Under the pieces are notes generated by a model that did no database searches, had not been told where the DNA came from, and saw only the letters and a list, made by a program, of their open reading frames with translations. Below are positions 40,929 through 48,578 of a stretch of 64,000 nt of DNA, in pieces. Source of the stretch: Gemmiger sp. An120 (GTDB taxonomy: Bacteria > Bacillota > Clostridia > Oscillospirales > Ruminococcaceae); the NCBI RefSeq assembly GCF_002160955.1, contig NZ_NFLN01000011.1, positions 1 through 64,000 on the forward strand, read 5' to 3'. The position numbers were made by a program, and so were the translations under genes. Within the stretch, counting starts at the first letter, position 1. The number at the start of each line of letters is the position of its first letter.

Positions 40929-41245
40929 CCTGCGTTCGGCGCTGGCGCTGCTGGAAGGCCATGCCCGGCAAGCTGGTGCAGACCGATGTGGAAGTCGATC
41001 CGATGGCGGAACTGTCCGGTGTATACCGGCACGTGGGCGCGGACGGTACCGTGCAGCGCCCCACCCGGGAGGGCCCGGCCATGGTATTCAACAATGTCAA
41101 GGGGCATCCCGACGCCCGGGTGGCCACCGGCCTGCGGATGACCAAGATCAAGTCGTTCCCCATTGCAGACATGATCCCGGCCATGGTGCTGGCCATGCCT
41201 TTCAGCTGGCTGTGGAGCAGCTGCATTGTGCCCCTGCTGGGCTGA
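40912..41245 (+). pseudogene. UbiD-family decarboxylase, frameshifted and truncated
   Basis: ATG at 40,912 behind AAAGGAGG gives 'MNKVNDLRSALALLEG', then one extra C at about 40,959 shifts the frame. In the next frame it continues 'MPGKLVQTDVEVDPMAELSGVYRHVG...GPAMVFNNVKGHPDARVATGL', a clear UbiD N-terminus. After that about 400 residues are missing; the remaining 37 codons ('MTKIKSFPIADMIPAMVLAMPFSWLWSSCIVPLLG') are hydrophobic and not UbiD-like, perhaps the end of a lost transporter gene joined by deletion. Confidence 0.85.
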
Positions 41246-41279
41246 CCGTACATTCCCGTACACCGTAATCATACAGCAA

Positions 41280-41308
41280 GGCGCCCCGGAACCATGGTTC
41301 CGGGGCGC
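41280..41308. terminator. terminator between ubiD remnant and MBL-fold gene
   Basis: GCGCCCCGGAACC / GGTTCCGGGGCGC with an ATG centre; T-rich on the plus side. Confidence 0.8.
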
Positions 41309-41323
41309 TTTGCGTATTGCGTA

Positions 41324-42124
41324 TCACAGTGAGATGGTCTCCAGGTCATAGGGAACCTGCAGATCGCCGGTGTAGTACTGTGCTCCCTCGGCGGTATACA
41401 GTTCCTTGCGCTGGCTGTAGTGTTTGTCCTCGGTGTGCCAGAGCACCAGATGGGGCACCCCCAGGCTCTGGGCCAGCTCGCAGGCGTCCTTGACGGTGCT
41501 GTGGTGCTTTTCGTAGGGCTTGAACCGCTCCCGGTCGCCATACAGGCAGAACGCTTCGCTCAGCAGCCAGTCGCTGCCGGCCACGTACGATTCGCACAGC
41601 GGGTTGTAGGGCTCGTCTCCCAGGCAGGTGAGCTTTTTGCCGGGCCACCGGGCAGTAAATCCGTACTGGGGCGCCTTGGTGGAGTGAATGTCAAAAAAGG
41701 TGAACGCGCTGCCCAGCAGGCTGGCGGTTTCCCCGTCGGTCACCGGATGCAGGGCGATGCGGCCGCCCAGCAGGTCGCTGAATTTCTTCTGCAGGGTCAG
41801 GCGGCAAAGGGTGCGGATGGTTTCGATCAGGCCGGCGTGGCACCACAGGTGCAGGGTGCCCTCATACCCGCCGTTCAGCATCAGGGTGCCGATCTTGCGC
41901 ACGATCCACACCACACCCAGCAGGTGGTCGCAGTGCTCATGGGTCACAATCAGATGCCGGATGGCTGCCGGGTCGATGCCTGCCTTTTCCAGCTGCACCA
42001 GAATGCCGTTGCCGCCGCCTGCATCCACCAGAATGTACTGCGCGCCGCATTGCAGCGCAAAGCAGGTGTTGTAACAGTGGGTCGCCAGCGCATTGCCGGT
42101 GCCCAGAACGATCAGGTTTTCCAT
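41324..42124 (-). CDS. MBL-fold metallohydrolase (RNase Z-like)
   Basis: 266 residues from ATG at 42,124 (AAGGGATGG upstream). Zinc motif 'THEHCDHLLG' (H-x-H-x-D-H), 'FDIHSTKAP', 'KHHSTVKDACELAQSLGVPHLVLWHTED' with later His ligands. Close in plan to RNase Z/arylsulfatase-type members, but no exosite is obvious, so the substrate is left open. Single-gene unit. Confidence 0.8.
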   Translation of the reverse strand: MENLIVLGTGNALATHCYNTCFALQCGAQYILVDAGGGNGILVQLEKAGIDPAAIRHLIVTHEHCDHLLGVVWIVRKIGTLMLNGGYEGTLHLWCHAGLIETIRTLCRLTLQKKFSDLLGGRIALHPVTDGETASLLGSAFTFFDIHSTKAPQYGFTARWPGKKLTCLGDEPYNPLCESYVAGSDWLLSEAFCLYGDRERFKPYEKHHSTVKDACELAQSLGVPHLVLWHTEDKHYSQRKELYTAEGAQYYTGDLQVPYDLETISL

Positions 42125-42229
42125 TATTCCATCCCTTTCCTTCCGCCTTGTATGCCGCGGCTTACAAGGCCCGGCAACAACAGTATAGGCCCGGAGAACA
42201 GCTGGTGTCAATCAACAGGGGTGGCCGGA

Positions 42230-42258
42230 TTGTACTTTGCGGCGAATTGCCGTATACT
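42230..42258 (+). promoter_or_regulatory. promoter of SGNH hydrolase gene
   Basis: TTGTAC, 17 bases, TATACT, about 48 bases before the ATG. Confidence 0.65.
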
Positions 42259-42306
42259 AATGAAAAACTCTTTTGCAAAGGCCGCAGAACCGGGAGGAGG
42301 ATACCG

Positions 42307-42987
42307 ATGTCTCAGCTTGCCGGCGGCAATGCTCCCGCCTATGATTTTTCCTGTATTGAACCGCTGGCCGACAGCCCGCTGCAGGGCGGGCATATCGCGG
42401 TGCTGGGCTCCTCGGTGGCCCGGGGCGAGGCCTCGGAGGGCTGGGCCGTGGGGGAGTATCTGGCCGCCCGCCTGGGCACACAGCTGACCAAAGAAGCGGT
42501 CAGCGGCACTACGCTGGCGGACACCGGGCCGCAAAGCTATGTCCGGCGCCTGTACCGGCTGGACCCGAATACCCGGTATGATCTGTTTCTGTGCCAGCTG
42601 TCCACCAACGATGCCACGCTGCATCTGCCGCAGGGCGTGGTGGCGTCGGGGCGGGATCCGGCGCAGTTTGACCGTGCCACCACGCTGGGGGCGCTGGAGA
42701 CGATTCTGGAATATGCCCTGCGCACCTGGCGCTGCCCGGTGGCGGTGTTTACCGGCAGCCGGTACGACAGCAAGGACTATGCCGCCCTGGTGGCTTGTCT
42801 GCCCGCGCTGCGGCAAAAGTGGGGGATCGGTGTGCTGGATCTGTGGAACAGTGAACCGTTCAACGGGATTCCGGATGCCTCCCGCCGGCTGTACATGCGG
42901 GACCCGATCCACCCCACCAAAGCCGGATACCGGGACTGGTGGGGCCCGGAACTGGAACGGCAACTGTTGGCATTTTTGAAGCAGTAA
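42307..42987 (+). CDS. SGNH/GDSL-type esterase
   Basis: 226 residues from ATG at 42,307 (GGGAGGAGG upstream). Block I 'IAVLGSSVARGEAS' (Ser), block III 'CQLSTNDAT' (Asn), block V 'DPIHPTKAGY' (Asp-x-x-His). No signal peptide, so an intracellular deacylase/esterase, perhaps acting on acetylated sugars. Followed by a terminator. Confidence 0.85.
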   Translation: MSQLAGGNAPAYDFSCIEPLADSPLQGGHIAVLGSSVARGEASEGWAVGEYLAARLGTQLTKEAVSGTTLADTGPQSYVRRLYRLDPNTRYDLFLCQLSTNDATLHLPQGVVASGRDPAQFDRATTLGALETILEYALRTWRCPVAVFTGSRYDSKDYAALVACLPALRQKWGIGVLDLWNSEPFNGIPDASRRLYMRDPIHPTKAGYRDWWGPELERQLLAFLKQ

Positions 42988-42989
42988 AC

Positions 42990-43021
42990 AAAAAAGGAAG
43001 GCCGTACGGTCTTCCTTTTTT
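42990..43021. terminator. bidirectional terminator
   Basis: AAAAAAGGAAGGCCG / CGGTCTTCCTTTTTT between the SGNH gene and the convergent LysR gene. Confidence 0.85.
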
Positions 43022-43069
43022 CATGTGTTCAGCAAACCATCGTATGGTTTTCCCCGGCCCTATTTTTTA

Positions 43070-43963
43070 TCACGGATGGGGGCTTACCGCCTGTTGCAGC
43101 AATCCGATAAAGGTGCGCATCTGCGGGGTGACCCATTTATTTTTATGATAGACAAGCTGGCTCCACATCTGTACCTTGGGGCAATCCACGTCCAGGCAGA
43201 CCAGGCTGCCCGCCTCCAGACGGGACTGTACCACATACCGGGGCAGGAAAGACACCCCGCCCCGGCGGCAGAGCAGCTCGGCAATCACATCGGTGTTGCC
43301 GGTTTCCAGAAAGGGATGGATTGCCAGCCCGCGGGCGGCCAGAATCTGCTCCAGGTCATACCGGTAGCTGACCCCTTTTTCGGTAAGCAGAAAGGGCTCG
43401 GCAAGTACCCGTTTGAGGGGGATTCGCCGCCGCCCGGCCAGCGGATGGTCTGCCGGGGCGGCAAACACGATGGGCTCGGGCCGTTCCAGTACCTTGATCC
43501 ATTCGGGGAAATCGGTCTTTTTGTCCAGAAAGAAGAGCAGGTCCACGTCATTCTGGCGCACCATGTCAAACAGATCCGCAATCCGCCCGGTATGCACACT
43601 GGTCTCCACCAGCGGGCACAGCCGGTGAAATTCCGGCAGCAGAGGAACCAGCGTGCTCATGAACAGGGACTCCGCCGTGCCGATCCGCAGGCTGCCCGCT
43701 GCCCGGCCCTGGTCCTGCAAAAAATTCTCCGCTTTCCGGGCTGCTTCCACCAGTTCCATGGCGCGGGGCACAAACTGCGCCCCGTGCTCGGTGAGCTTGG
43801 TGCGCCGCCCGATCCGCTCGAACAGCTGGGTGCCCAGTTCCTGTTCCAGCTGCTTGATCTGTACCGTGACCGCCGCCTGGGAATAGCCCAGCTGCTGCGC
43901 GGCCCGGGAAAAACTTTGCAGCTCCGCCACCCGCAGAAAGGTGACCGCCGTGCGAACCTCCAT
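43070..43963 (-). CDS. LysR-family regulator, divergent from symporter
   Basis: 297 residues from ATG at 43,963 (AGAGGCAGGG before it). LysR winged helix 'TAVTFLRVAELQSFSRAAQQLGYSQAAVTVQIKQLEQELGTQLFERIGRRTKLTEHG'. Substrate-binding domain follows. Divergent from the AGCS symporter, with a 127-base shared region, so it probably controls amino-acid uptake. Confidence 0.88.
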   Translation of the reverse strand: MEVRTAVTFLRVAELQSFSRAAQQLGYSQAAVTVQIKQLEQELGTQLFERIGRRTKLTEHGAQFVPRAMELVEAARKAENFLQDQGRAAGSLRIGTAESLFMSTLVPLLPEFHRLCPLVETSVHTGRIADLFDMVRQNDVDLLFFLDKKTDFPEWIKVLERPEPIVFAAPADHPLAGRRRIPLKRVLAEPFLLTEKGVSYRYDLEQILAARGLAIHPFLETGNTDVIAELLCRRGGVSFLPRYVVQSRLEAGSLVCLDVDCPKVQMWSQLVYHKNKWVTPQMRTFIGLLQQAVSPHP

Positions 43964-44016
43964 ACCCTGCCTCTTTTCCATTAAAAAAAGTAAATGAATC
44001 AATAAAAAGCTTTCGT

Positions 44017-44045
44017 TTTACAAAACAATAATTCAATGGTACACT
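44017..44045 (+). promoter_or_regulatory. promoter of AGCS symporter
   Basis: TTTACA, 17 bases, TACACT, 46 bases before the ATG at 44,091, in an AT-rich region shared with the LysR gene. Confidence 0.65.
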
Positions 44046-44090
44046 GTTTCAAAGTGAAATGCAACAACCAAAATGGGAGGACGCGGGACG

Positions 44091-45485
44091 ATGGCGCTGT
44101 TCAGGGCAATTTACAATCTGCTGTGGGGGGATCTGGTGCAGATCCCGCTGCCGGGGGGCAGCAGCCTGGTGCTGAGCCTGCTGGTGCTGATCCTGATCCC
44201 CGCGGGGCTCTACTTTACGGTGCGTACCCGTTTTCTGCCGTTCCGGCTTTTCCCTGAAATGGTGCGGGTCACCCGGGACAAGGGCAGCGACCAGGAACGG
44301 CAGGGCATCTCCGGCCTGCAGGCGCTGATCGTATCCACGGCCTGCCGGGTGGGCATGGGCAACCTGGTGGGTGTGGTGGCGGCCATCTCCGCCGGCGGCG
44401 CGGGGGCGGTGTTCTGGATGTGGCTCATCGCGCTGGTGGGCTCCTCCACCGCCTTTGTCGAGGCGACCCTGGCCCAGATCTATAAGGAAAAAGATCCCCT
44501 GTACGGCGGCTGGCGGGGCGGCCCTGCCTACTACCTGCACCGGCTGTTTGCCGGCAGGAAAAAGCGGCGTTACTCTCTGTTTGCGGTGCTGTTTGCCATA
44601 TCCGGCCTTGTGTGCTGGTGCGGTATCAGCCAGGTGATCGGCAACTCCATCTCTTCCTCTTTTGAGAATGCGTTCCATATTCCGCCGCTCTGGTCCACCA
44701 TTGCGCTGGTGGCGGTGGCCGCGGTGGTGGTGCTGCGCAAAAACGCCACCGTGCGGGTGCTGGACATTGTGGTGCCGGTGATGGCGGCTTGTTACTTCTT
44801 TCTGACCCTTGTGCTGATTATAATGAACGCCAGCCAGCTGCCCGGTGTGTTTGCCCGCATCTTCTCCGAAGCCTTCGGACTGCGGCAGGCGGTGGGCGGC
44901 GGCCTGGGCGCGGTGATCATGAACGGCGCCAAGCGGGGGCTGTTCTCCAACGAGGCGGGTTCCGGCTCGGCCCCCTGCGCCGCGGCGGCCGCCGATGTGA
45001 GCCACCCGGCCAAGGCAGGTCTGCTGCAGGCGCTGGGTGTATTCATCGACACGGTGGTGATCTGCAGCTGCTCGGCTATGATCATGCTGCTCACCCCCGA
45101 AAGCCTGACCGCCGGGTTGGAGGGCATGGACCTGCTGCAGGAGGCCATGCGCTACCACCTGGGGGAATTCGGCGTGGTATTCATTGCGGTGATCCTGTGG
45201 TTGTTCAGCTTCTCCACCTTTCTGGGGGTGCTGTTCTATGCCCGCTCCAACGTGGCCTACCTGTTCGGGGACAACTGGCTGTCCCAGACGCTGTACAAGC
45301 TGGTGGCGCTGGCGATGCTGTTCATCGGCGGGCTGGCGGCCTACCAGTTCGTGTGGGATCTGGGGGATGTGGGCATCGGTCTGATGACCATCTTCAACAT
45401 GATCGCCCTGATCCCGCTGGCGCCCCAGGCGCTGGCATCCCTGCGGGATTACGAGCAGAACCACCTGTACAAAACCAAGGAATAA
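44091..45485 (+). CDS. sodium:alanine/glycine symporter (AGCS family)
   Basis: 464 residues with about eleven membrane helices, from ATG at 44,091 (GGGAGG upstream). 'GISGLQALIVSTACRVGMGNLVGVVAAISAGGAGAVFWMWLIALVGSSTAFVEATLAQIYK', 'GPAYYLHRLF' and 'GLFSNEAGSGSAPCAAAAADVSHPAKAGLLQALGVFIDT' are the AGCS signatures. Imports alanine or glycine with sodium. Confidence 0.93.
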   Translation: MALFRAIYNLLWGDLVQIPLPGGSSLVLSLLVLILIPAGLYFTVRTRFLPFRLFPEMVRVTRDKGSDQERQGISGLQALIVSTACRVGMGNLVGVVAAISAGGAGAVFWMWLIALVGSSTAFVEATLAQIYKEKDPLYGGWRGGPAYYLHRLFAGRKKRRYSLFAVLFAISGLVCWCGISQVIGNSISSSFENAFHIPPLWSTIALVAVAAVVVLRKNATVRVLDIVVPVMAACYFFLTLVLIIMNASQLPGVFARIFSEAFGLRQAVGGGLGAVIMNGAKRGLFSNEAGSGSAPCAAAAADVSHPAKAGLLQALGVFIDTVVICSCSAMIMLLTPESLTAGLEGMDLLQEAMRYHLGEFGVVFIAVILWLFSFSTFLGVLFYARSNVAYLFGDNWLSQTLYKLVALAMLFIGGLAAYQFVWDLGDVGIGLMTIFNMIALIPLAPQALASLRDYEQNHLYKTKE

Positions 45486-45511
45486 CCTCCGCCGGGGCCC
45501 GCCCGTTCTGC

Positions 45512-45532
45512 ACGGGGCAGCCCCGTTTTTTT
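45512..45532 (+). terminator. terminator of the symporter gene
   Basis: ACGGGGC/GCCCCGT with a one-base centre, followed by seven T. Confidence 0.85.
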
Positions 45533-45639
45533 GTGCCGTTTGGCAACCGTTGCCGCCGCAACCGACGGGCCGGAAAAGAGCCCGTATAATGGCCTCAGCA
45601 CCCGACAGGCGCAGCGGGCATTGCCGACGGCTTTTTTCA

Positions 45640-45668
45640 TTGACGGCCGCACGCCGGCGGGGTATACT
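45640..45668 (+). promoter_or_regulatory. promoter of the flavodiiron gene
   Basis: TTGACG, 17 bases, TATACT: near-consensus, about 70 bases before the ATG at 45,739. Indicates strong expression. Confidence 0.8.
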
Positions 45669-45738
45669 CAAAGCAGAAAGGGCCGTTGGCCCGCAAGCCC
45701 GGACGCCCCCAAAAGCGGCCAGAAAAAGGAGAATGACC

Positions 45739-48522
45739 ATGGAACTTTTGCAGCTCAAGCCCGGTTTTTACTTTACCGGCGCGCTGGACCCGGATCTGCG
45801 GGTCTTTGACGTGATCATGTACACCGAGTTCGGCACCACCTACAACTCCTATGTGCTCAAAACGGCGAACCACACCGTGCTGTTCGAGACCGCCAAGGTC
45901 AAGTGTCTGGACAGCTGGCTGGAAAAGGTACAGGCCATCACCCCCCTTGAGCAGGTGGACTATCTGGTGGTCAGCCACACCGAGCCGGACCACAGCGGCA
46001 GCGTGGAAAAGCTGCTGGAACTGAACCCCCGCATCAAGATCGTGGCCACCGGCTGCGCCATCAACTTTTTAAAAGAGATCGTCAACCGGGATTTCTACTC
46101 CATCGCCATCCGGGACGGCCAGACCCTGACCCTGGACGACAAGACCCTGGAGTTCATGGTGGTGCCCAACCTGCACTGGCCCGACACCATGTACACCTAT
46201 ATCCGGGAGGACAAGGTGCTGGTGACCTGTGACTCCTTCGGCTCCCACTATGCCTGCCCGGACATCCTGGCCAGCAAGGTCACCGACCGGGACGGCTATC
46301 TGCGGGCCACCAAATACTACTTTGACTGCATCATCGGGCCCTTCAAGTCCTTCATGCTGGACGCGCTGCGCCGGGTGCGCACCCTGGATGTGGCGATGAT
46401 CTGCCCCGGCCACGGTCCGGTGCTGGATACCGGCATCGACTGGATGCTGGACACCTATGAGGAATGGTCCACCGTGATCAATCCCAACCCCCGGCCCACC
46501 GTGATCATCCCGTACGTGAGTGCCTACGGCTACACCGGCCGCCTGGCCGAAGCTATTGCCGAGGGCATCCGCAGCGCCGGGGAGATCGACGTGCGCAGCT
46601 ACGACATGGTCACCGCCGACGCCGGAAAGGTAGCCGAGGAACTGCTCTATGCGGACGGCTTCCTGCTGGGCACCCCCACCATCGTGGGCGAGGCGCTGAA
46701 ACCCATCTGGGACCTGACCACCGGCATGTTCGCCGCCACCCACGGCGGCAAGCTGGCCAGTGCTTTCGGCAGCTACGGCTGGAGCGGCGAGGGCGTGCCC
46801 CATATCATGGAACGTCTGGGCCAGCTGAAGCTGCGTCTGGTGGACCCGCTGCGTGTGCGGTTCAAGCCCAACGAGGACCAGCTGGCGGAAGCCCGGGAAT
46901 ACGGCGCGGCCTTTGGCCGGGCCCTGCTGGCGGACCTGCGCCCGGTTCAGCGTGCCCCCAAGGAAAAGGTGCGCTGCACCATCTGCGGCGCGGTGTTTGA
47001 CAAAGGGGTGGAGATCTGCCCGGTCTGCAAGATGGACGCCAGCCACTTTGTGCCTGCCACCGAGGCTGCTCCGGAACCCAAGGCGCCCGAGCAGGTGCGC
47101 TGCACCGTCTGCGGGGCCATCTTTGACGGCGACAAGCCCCGCTGCCCGGTGTGCGGCGTAGGCCCCAACTACTACGAGCCGGTAAAGCCGGTGGAAAAGC
47201 CTGCCGCTTCCTCCGGCGGCCCCCGCAAGCTGGTCAAGTGCCTGGTCTGCGGCGAGATCTTTGACTCTTCGCTGGATACCTGCCCGGTGTGCGGCGTGGG
47301 CCGGGACAAGTTCGTGGAGGTGGAGCAGGAGACCGTCTCCTACCGGCACGACAGCCAGAACACCTATGTGATCCTGGGCAACGGCTGCGCCGGCGTGAAC
47401 GCCGCCGAGGCCATCCGGGAACGGGACACCACCGGTAAGATTATCCTGATCTCCAACGAGGGGCCCGCCTACCAGCGGCCCATGCTGACCAAGGCCATGT
47501 TCTCCGGGCTGGACGAGGACCAGATGGCCCTGCATCCCCAGGGCTGGTACGACAGCCGGAACATCACCCAGATGCTGCACCGGCAGGTGGAGCGCGTGGA
47601 TGCCGGGAACCGCACCGTGGTGCTGGACGGCGGCGAAACGGTGGGCTATACCAAGCTGATCTTTGCACTGGGCAGCGAGTGCTTTGTGCCGCCCATCCCC
47701 GGCCATGAGCGGGAGGGCGTGATCGCCATCCGCCGCCTGGACGATGTGCGCCGGGTGCAGGCCATCTCTCCGCTGAAACAGGCGGTGGTGATCGGCGGCG
47801 GCGTGCTGGGCCTGGAGGCTGCCTCCGAGCTGCGCCGCAATGGCTGCGAGGTCACGGTGCTGGAACTGGCCCCCACCCTGATGGGCCGTCAGCTGGATGA
47901 CGCCTCCGCCAAGCTGTTGCTGGCCAAGTGCGCCGACTTTGGCGTGCGGGTGGAACTGGGCGTGCAGATCACCGCCCTGGAGGGCGATACCCGGGTCACC
48001 GGCGTGCGGCTGGGCAGCGGGGAAGTGATCCCGGCCCAGCTGGTGGTGGTGTCCTGCGGCGTGCGGGCCAACACCGCCATTGCCCAGGCCGCCGGTGTGA
48101 CAGTGGACCGTGCCATCGTGGTGAACGAGGGCATGGAGACCAACCTGCCCGGCGTGTTTGCCTGCGGTGACTGCGCCCAGCTGAACGGCATCAACTACGC
48201 GCTGTGGCCCGAAGCTCAGGCCCAGGGCAAGGTGGCGGGCGCCCGTGCGGCGGGCGACGCGGTCACCTACACCGCCGAGCAGCCCATCCTGTCCTTCCAC
48301 GGCATGGGCACCGAGCTGTTCTCCCTGGGCGATCCGGGCAAGCGGCCGGATACCCATTACCGCACCCTGGAACTGCGGGACGACGCCCGCGGCCACCTGG
48401 CCCGCTACTACTTTGCCGAGGGCAAGCTGTGCGGCGTGAACCTGGTGGGGGATGTGTCCGGCATGGCCGACGCCATCACCGCCATGGAGGAACACCGCTC
48501 TTTGAAGGACTTCCTGGCCTGA
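45739..48522 (+). CDS. flavodiiron protein fused to three rubredoxin-like domains and NADH:rubredoxin oxidoreductase
   Basis: 927 residues from ATG at 45,739 (AAAAGGAG seven bases upstream). Diiron MBL domain (about 1-250) with H80-x-E82-x-D84, H146, D165, H225. Flavodoxin domain (about 252-395), FMN loop 'SAYGYTG'. Three short-spaced rubredoxin centres, each C-x2-C-x10-C-x2-C: C413-C430, C455-C472, C501-C518. FAD/NADH oxidoreductase (about 540-927): 'VILGNGCAGVNAAEAIR', 'VVIGGGVLGLEAASELRRNG', 'GVFACGDCAQ'. One chain can pass electrons from NADH via FAD, iron and FMN to the diiron site, reducing O2 (or NO). Related class F proteins normally carry fewer rubredoxin units. Confidence 0.93.
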   Translation: MELLQLKPGFYFTGALDPDLRVFDVIMYTEFGTTYNSYVLKTANHTVLFETAKVKCLDSWLEKVQAITPLEQVDYLVVSHTEPDHSGSVEKLLELNPRIKIVATGCAINFLKEIVNRDFYSIAIRDGQTLTLDDKTLEFMVVPNLHWPDTMYTYIREDKVLVTCDSFGSHYACPDILASKVTDRDGYLRATKYYFDCIIGPFKSFMLDALRRVRTLDVAMICPGHGPVLDTGIDWMLDTYEEWSTVINPNPRPTVIIPYVSAYGYTGRLAEAIAEGIRSAGEIDVRSYDMVTADAGKVAEELLYADGFLLGTPTIVGEALKPIWDLTTGMFAATHGGKLASAFGSYGWSGEGVPHIMERLGQLKLRLVDPLRVRFKPNEDQLAEAREYGAAFGRALLADLRPVQRAPKEKVRCTICGAVFDKGVEICPVCKMDASHFVPATEAAPEPKAPEQVRCTVCGAIFDGDKPRCPVCGVGPNYYEPVKPVEKPAASSGGPRKLVKCLVCGEIFDSSLDTCPVCGVGRDKFVEVEQETVSYRHDSQNTYVILGNGCAGVNAAEAIRERDTTGKIILISNEGPAYQRPMLTKAMFSGLDEDQMALHPQGWYDSRNITQMLHRQVERVDAGNRTVVLDGGETVGYTKLIFALGSECFVPPIPGHEREGVIAIRRLDDVRRVQAISPLKQAVVIGGGVLGLEAASELRRNGCEVTVLELAPTLMGRQLDDASAKLLLAKCADFGVRVELGVQITALEGDTRVTGVRLGSGEVIPAQLVVVSCGVRANTAIAQAAGVTVDRAIVVNEGMETNLPGVFACGDCAQLNGINYALWPEAQAQGKVAGARAAGDAVTYTAEQPILSFHGMGTELFSLGDPGKRPDTHYRTLELRDDARGHLARYYFAEGKLCGVNLVGDVSGMADAITAMEEHRSLKDFLA

Positions 48523-48538
48523 TCCTTTCCAAGTAAGC

Positions 48539-48576
48539 AAAAACCGCCCGCGCTCAGCTGAGCGCGGGCGGTTTTT
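48539..48576. terminator. bidirectional terminator
   Basis: Perfect palindrome AAAACCGCCCGCGCTCAG and complement with T6, between the convergent flavodiiron and ABC genes. Confidence 0.92.
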
Positions 48577-48578
48577 TG

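Noticed and set aside
41132-41245. Separate small membrane protein 'MTKIKSFPIADMIP...'
   Set aside because: No ribosome site and it begins exactly where UbiD similarity stops; better explained as a deletion-joined remnant.
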